Program-made: the position numbers and the translations under genes
Shown: piece by piece, positions 60,301-64,000 of the stretch
Layout of the letters: the number at the start of each line of letters is the position of its first letter
Position numbering within the stretch: position 1 is the first letter of the stretch
NCBI RefSeq assembly: GCF_964340395.1
Contig: NC_135559.1
Coordinates: 12,589,759 to 12,653,758, forward strand
Direction: 5' to 3'
From: Glandiceps talaboti
Lineage: Eukaryota > Hemichordata > Enteropneusta > Spengelidae
DNA: 64,000 nucleotides
Notes under the pieces: model-generated
Told to the model about the DNA's origin: nothing
Databases searched by the model: none
What the model saw: the letters and a program-made list of their open reading frames with translations, nothing else

Positions 60301-60468
60301 CTAGTCTCGCTACCAGACTTTGACTACCGGCCCTAAGCTTTGCAAGCCGATCGGCGCGGCAAAGCCGCGAGAAGTAAGGGACTGTCTAAAGTCCCCCACT
60401 TCTCGCAAATTCGCCGCTCGGCTTACAAAGCTTGGGGACGGTAGTCACGAGTTTGGCAGCGAGACTAG
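60301..60468. mobile_element. 168 bp hairpin MITE with 7 bp target duplication
   Basis: Ends ctagtctcgctaccagact / gtttggcagcgagactag. The arms pair through ccg.gaagctttg-type segments up to a centre near 60385. Exact GACGTAG duplications flank it at 60294-60300 and 60469-60475. Confidence 0.88.
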
Positions 60469-60976
60469 GACGTAGCCTGATTAGGCACCATGTCACAAAG
60501 ACCTCGGTTAGATCGCTTTTTAAGCCTGAGTATAAGTAGAATAGTCCGAGGACCTAGTCCGTAGACTTGGGGTAGTATATGTACTGTAAATATAACTCAG
60601 ATGTTGTACATTTTGATAAAAAAAACTATATATTTTATAAAGATATCAAGACATGCTATCATCTCACTTAATTTACATAATCAATTTATAGAAGTGATCT
60701 TTCAAAAGCCGTGATTTACACCACAGTGTCTAAACCTAGCCATTTCAAACACCAGTTTTGATTATCAGTAGCACTACATCAATCATTCCATGTATTTGTC
60801 TTTCCCAGTGATCTTCAGTTGTTACCATTTACATGTGCGTAGATTTTCAGTGTTGAATAAGCCAGTAAACTTAAAATGAAGAAACGTTCAAAATGGTCAA
60901 AAAACAGAAGAAAATGCAGTTTTTGACAACTTCTGAACCGGTTCACGGTGCGGAAGTGATTGTGTCTCTTTGGACC

Positions 60977-61137
60977 CTAGTCTATCTGCTAGACCTTGGA
61001 TGTTCTTCCGCTAGAATACGACACACGACCGAACATTGATATCGAGGATGGAACATCTCAGTTCGGGCAAGCCCTCACTGCGAACTTCGTTCGCTTATAG
61101 TATCGAAAGAAAGCCCGAAAGTCTAGCAGCAAGACTA
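60977..61137. mobile_element. 160 bp inverted-repeat element
   Basis: tagtctatctgctagac and gtctagcagcaagacta form imperfect ends. The string tttggaccct lies on both sides. Confidence 0.6.
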
Positions 61138-61144
61138 TTTATTT

Positions 61145-62450
61145 GGACCCTCTAGAATGAATGGCAATCGTTACTTGGCTTAAAGCCAGGTTTACATCAC
61201 TGTATTGGACGCTTAGAAATATACCGTGCAATGCTTTGGTAATGCGATTAACACACGTTGCTTCAAATGGCATGCGCTCTGTCTTAAGTATAGGCATTAC
61301 TCACTTATGTATAGGCATACTCCTCCACCTCGTTCTCCATGGATCCAATACGATCTTTACGATACACTTTGTTTTCTTTGAAATCACTATTACAGAGCAT
61401 ATTCTGGATTTATTTTGAATCAGTCGAAATATGTAATTAATATAAGGTGTGTGATTGAAATATTTAACATGATGCTGTGCTACGTGTATCTTCCTGCCTA
61501 TTTTCTTGCCAGAATGTACACCATTGGACATGTATTTACTCCGTTGTTCAATCACACCATAGGCACACTTAATATAGCTGTTTGATACAATTAAAATCAT
61601 GCATAATAATGCAAAAGTAATGGGCTGTTTAGGAACATTGGTAACTTGCAATTGGTAGAGACACAACGTTCGAGTCAAGAACATAAATTCCTTTTGTTTT
61701 ATGCTTTAACAAGAAATCTACATAATTTCAACTGTATGGAGCTACTTCAATGTGATGACCATTTTATCAAATTTTTATATAGCAATTTTAGATGGAAAAA
61801 TGGCTACACACAGAATCTTTTAATAACAGGCACTTTCTGTCATATTTTTCTTTCAAAGTTGAATAAAATCTATGATGCGATGTGTTAATTTGACTTGTAC
61901 ACGTTTCACTGCCTTTGAATACTATTTTTGATTGAGTACATTGTCATATTTGTAGCTACAATGCCAAAGCTACATACATTGAATGTCCAGTGTGAAGCTG
62001 TTTGGCATTTATTCATTCACGATCATTTATATTGATGGGTATCGTTCTGGTTCATGTGAATGTCAATGTATATTTTCAACACAGAATTCGTTGGTGATGA
62101 ATCTGTATTTACGTATACAGTAGTGGTAATAGTAACACTAACCAATATTTCGGTGTATATTCTTTCAGCAATTTTGCCACATTTATTTTTAAATCTTGAA
62201 TTTACTTCCTATAAACCCAAGCAACAAGACAGGTACTGCAACATTGTAGTTTCAACCATGGCAAGCCTGGAACTAACTGGATCAAGACAGCCAGACAAGA
62301 ACTGGATATTGTTCTGCGATCAGATTTGGTTAGTTATGTTTAGGCTGCATAGATTAAGTTCTTTGTTTGCCATCCACATATGGGTAGCTTTTGTCAGTAG
62401 ATTACGGAAAACAACCAAATTTCATTTTGTAGCATAGACATTTTACACAT
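61145..62450. other. No recognisable gene
   Basis: Open frames at 61301-61684 (-) and 62060-62437 (+) exceed 120 codons but show no domain, no splice context and no repeat partner. Not called as genes. Confidence 0.45.
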
Positions 62451-62509
62451 ACTGAGTACATACACACACACACACACACACACAAAAAAAATATATACAT
62501 ATATATATA

Positions 62510-62642
62510 TAACTCGGTGAGTATCAATCTGCTATAAGACAGTGCTCTATACCGCAGTGGCAGAGCGTAATAGTTTTGGTAGTACTGGAACTCTTTCTTG
62601 GGTGTTACTCGGAGTTTCACGCATATTGCGATCATCAGACAC
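62510..62642 (-). mobile_element. Penelope-like terminal fragment 1 (inferred)
   Basis: On the minus strand it runs from a hammerhead-like motif (62602-62642) through gagttccagtactaccaaaa to ctcaccgagttatata, ending in (ta)n. It shares the first part with 62955-63030 and the second part with 58196-58260. (TA)n flanks and hammerhead motifs suggest a Penelope-like element; no reverse transcriptase is present. Confidence 0.55.
62602..62642 (-). ncRNA. Hammerhead-ribozyme-like motif 3
   Basis: Minus strand: CUGAUGA (62632-62638), stem II CGCA/UGCG with loop AUA, GAAA (62615-62618), stem III ACU/AGU with loop CCG, cleavage-site triplet GUA, stem I GUGU/ACAC. The weak point is a U-U opposition at the base of stem II. 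Stem I runs into (ta)n, so the full domain may be truncated. Confidence 0.55.
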
Positions 62643-62690
62643 ATATATATATATATACACAATGTATAATATATATATATATATATATAA
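62641..62690 (+). repeat. (TA)n tracts between ribozyme fragments
   Basis: Two short ta runs separated by cacaatgtataa. Confidence 0.9.
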
Positions 62691-62790
62691 TTGACTGGAT
62701 GTAGATAAAACCACATAAAAGTGCTCAATACGGGTAGTAGAGCGAATTATATACAGGTTTTGAAAATTTGAACCAAATTATATGCTATAG

Positions 62791-62838
62791 ACCCTACAGA
62801 ACTGTTTCGTGAGGTGCGTATTCCTCACTCATCAGGGG
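62791..62838 (-). ncRNA. Hammerhead ribozyme motif 2 (- strand)
   Basis: The mirror image of motif 1 in the left arm: tcatcag at 62829-62835 is CUGAUGA on the minus strand, and tttc at 62805-62808 is GAAA. Same stems and same predicted cleavage triplet. Confidence 0.7.
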
Positions 62839-62841
62839 TTG

Positions 62842-62889
62842 CCCCTGATGAGTGAGGAATACGCACCTCACGAAACAGTTCTGTAGGGT
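62842..62889 (+). ncRNA. Hammerhead ribozyme motif 1 (+ strand)
   Basis: CUGAUGA at 62845-62851; stem II GUGAGG/CCUCAC (62852-62857 with 62866-62871) and loop AAUACGCA; GAAA at 62872-62875; stem III ACAG/CUGU (or three pairs with a GUUC loop); UA at 62884-62885, with predicted self-cleavage after 62885; stem I CCC/GGG plus a G-U pair. All core nucleotides of the family are present. Stem I is short and its 5' strand sits at the palindrome centre. Confidence 0.72.
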
Positions 62890-62923
62890 CTATAGCATAT
62901 AATTTGGTTCAAATTTTCAAAAC

Positions 62924-62949
<26 letters not shown>

Positions 62950-62959
<10 letters not shown>

Positions 62960-63195
62960 TTGGTAGTACTGGAACTCTTTCTTGGGTGTAACTCGGAGTT
63001 TCACGCATATTGCGATCATCAGACACTCTGAGGCCTACTCTCTGGGTGTGCTGTATATATAGAGTGTAGACAATAGAAATACCATCACTATTGTCTGTGT
63101 CGGTGGGTAGGTGTTGTATGTGTGGAGGTGTTGGTTGTTATTGTGTGGGTTATTGGGTGCGGACAAGTAAGTGTTGGCGGGTTGTTCCATGTTGG
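62950..63195 (-). mobile_element. Penelope-like terminal fragment 2 (inferred)
   Basis: Flanked by (ta)n on both sides (62929-62956 and from 63216). It includes the shared hammerhead-like block and a GT-rich (CA-rich on the minus strand) stretch whose minus frame has no recognised domain. Orientation is taken from the ribozyme strand. Confidence 0.5.
62986..63026 (-). ncRNA. Hammerhead-ribozyme-like motif 4
   Basis: Same layout as motif 3: CUGAUGA (63016-63022), GAAA (62999-63002), stem I GUGU/ACAC. The nucleotide at the cleavage position is U here and A in motif 3. Upstream sequence beyond stem I is unique rather than (ta)n, so CUC/GAG pairing could extend stem I past an internal loop. Confidence 0.58.
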
Positions 63196-63213
63196 GCTTT
63201 GATGTTCCGTTAG

Positions 63214-63333
<120 letters not shown>

Positions 63334-63402
63334 GCCTGAGTGCCTCCTCCCATCAGTGTAAAACATGTTATGAATATTCATTGTGCAACTTGAATAATAA
63401 TT

Positions 63403-63560
63403 ATTTCTGCTAACTCCCATGATGCAATGTTCCACAGCAAATATATCATTACCCTATAAAAGCACAGTATCAACTTGGTATTTCTATGAAATCACAAGTA
63501 ATTGTAGGTGATGTAAAAATCATGACATGACTCTCCAGAACCCATAGTTTATAAAAATAT
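63403..63560 (-). repeat. Dispersed repeat family C, copy 2
   Basis: The reverse complement matches 39703-39838 (shared tcatgatttttacatcac, caattacttgtgattt and attgcatcatgggagtta). Confidence 0.75.
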
Positions 63561-64000
63561 CTCTTTTCTGGAATGGTGTTCCCCTTTAATAAGTACATTT
63601 TATGTGAACTCAAAAAGTGTTATTGACATCAGGATAGCAGAATAAACACACACATGCATAAAACCAGTCAATGCTTTATTAAAGGTGATTCAAAATTTAT
63701 TTCCGGTCTCATCTAGACCATGTTATTTTTTGTGACATCATAGAGAGAATGGTTTACGGAGTGAAAATCAACATGAATATAATGCAAAGCAGGTTTTATG
63801 TAAATATTTAAAATTCAGAAAATATAGTATCTCAAGTTGTCCCTTTAAGGTGTTAACAAATTTAGTTTGCGTACAACTGCATTGCCTTGTTTACTTCCAT
63901 ACCACTGTGATTCATACGATATGCAAATGCAAACAGCTTCTCTCAGGTCAAAAGTTTTTCAGTTCTAGACACCACTTTTCATCATTTTTCCTTCTTTTCA
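63561..64000. other. No recognisable feature
   Basis: AT-rich sequence after dispersed repeat C; nothing further supported. Confidence 0.5.

Larger units (their letters stand above)
62748..62932. repeat. Perfect 185 bp palindrome holding two opposed hammerheads
   Basis: Every position I checked p pairs with 125680-p, around a TTG centre at 62839-62841, giving arms of 91 bp. The ends merge into tatata on both sides. It is an inverted dimer of one sequence that contains a complete hammerhead core. Confidence 0.93.

Noticed and set aside
61301-61684. 127-codon minus-strand frame
   Set aside because: No domain, no splice or promoter context, composition like its surroundings.
62060-62437. 125-codon plus-strand frame with hydrophobic stretch
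   Set aside because: No recognisable family. Hydrophobic runs are expected by chance in T-rich DNA.

Overview
This is an AT-rich window of animal nuclear DNA. Genes are split by introns with GT-AG junctions, and the intergenic and intronic space is filled with microsatellites, minisatellites, short inverted-repeat transposons, tRNA-derived SINEs and one LINE remnant. The main gene is a filamin with more than two calponin-homology (CH) domains, the arrangement of insect jitterbug, which vertebrate filamins (two CH domains) lack. Together with the repeat content this suggests a marine invertebrate, possibly a non-vertebrate deuterostome. The species cannot be fixed from the sequence.

Layout. 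Positions 1-23.8 kb hold no gene I can support; they contain several inverted-repeat elements, tandem repeats and a 1.1 kb TATG/CATA array. Positions 23,834-41,433 (+) hold 18 coding exons that read as one open frame of about 974 residues: end of CH1, CH2, CH3, then about seven filamin (Ig-like) repeats and a stop. The exon(s) for the start of the protein and most of CH1 were not found and may lie upstream of the window. A possible 3' UTR reaches about 44.97 kb. Positions 45-50 kb are repeats, including a decayed LINE reverse-transcriptase fragment on the minus strand. Positions 50.2-58.1 kb hold three tandem copies of a module, each with a tRNA-like SINE head and ending in a candidate first coding exon that starts MGCC (a typical dual-acylation N-terminus). 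Two copies are intact up to a splice donor; one is broken. Positions 58.1-64 kb hold a pogo/Tigger-like element, several short palindromic elements, and a cluster of (TA)n-flanked fragments.

Most interesting points. (1) Near 62.6-63.0 kb there are four hammerhead-ribozyme motifs. Two lie back to back in a perfect 185 bp palindrome and two lie in a second repeat type. The setting suggests Penelope-like retroelement termini inserted in TA microsatellites. (2) Three separate exon/intron junctions of the filamin gene have been tandemly copied into the adjoining intron: a donor-side 84 bp unit x6, an acceptor-side 45 bp unit x10, and an 83 bp donor-side unit x2. The copies keep their splice sites and open frame. 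(3) The MGCC first exon is triplicated. (4) A palindromic element family occurs seven times, five of them in filamin introns.
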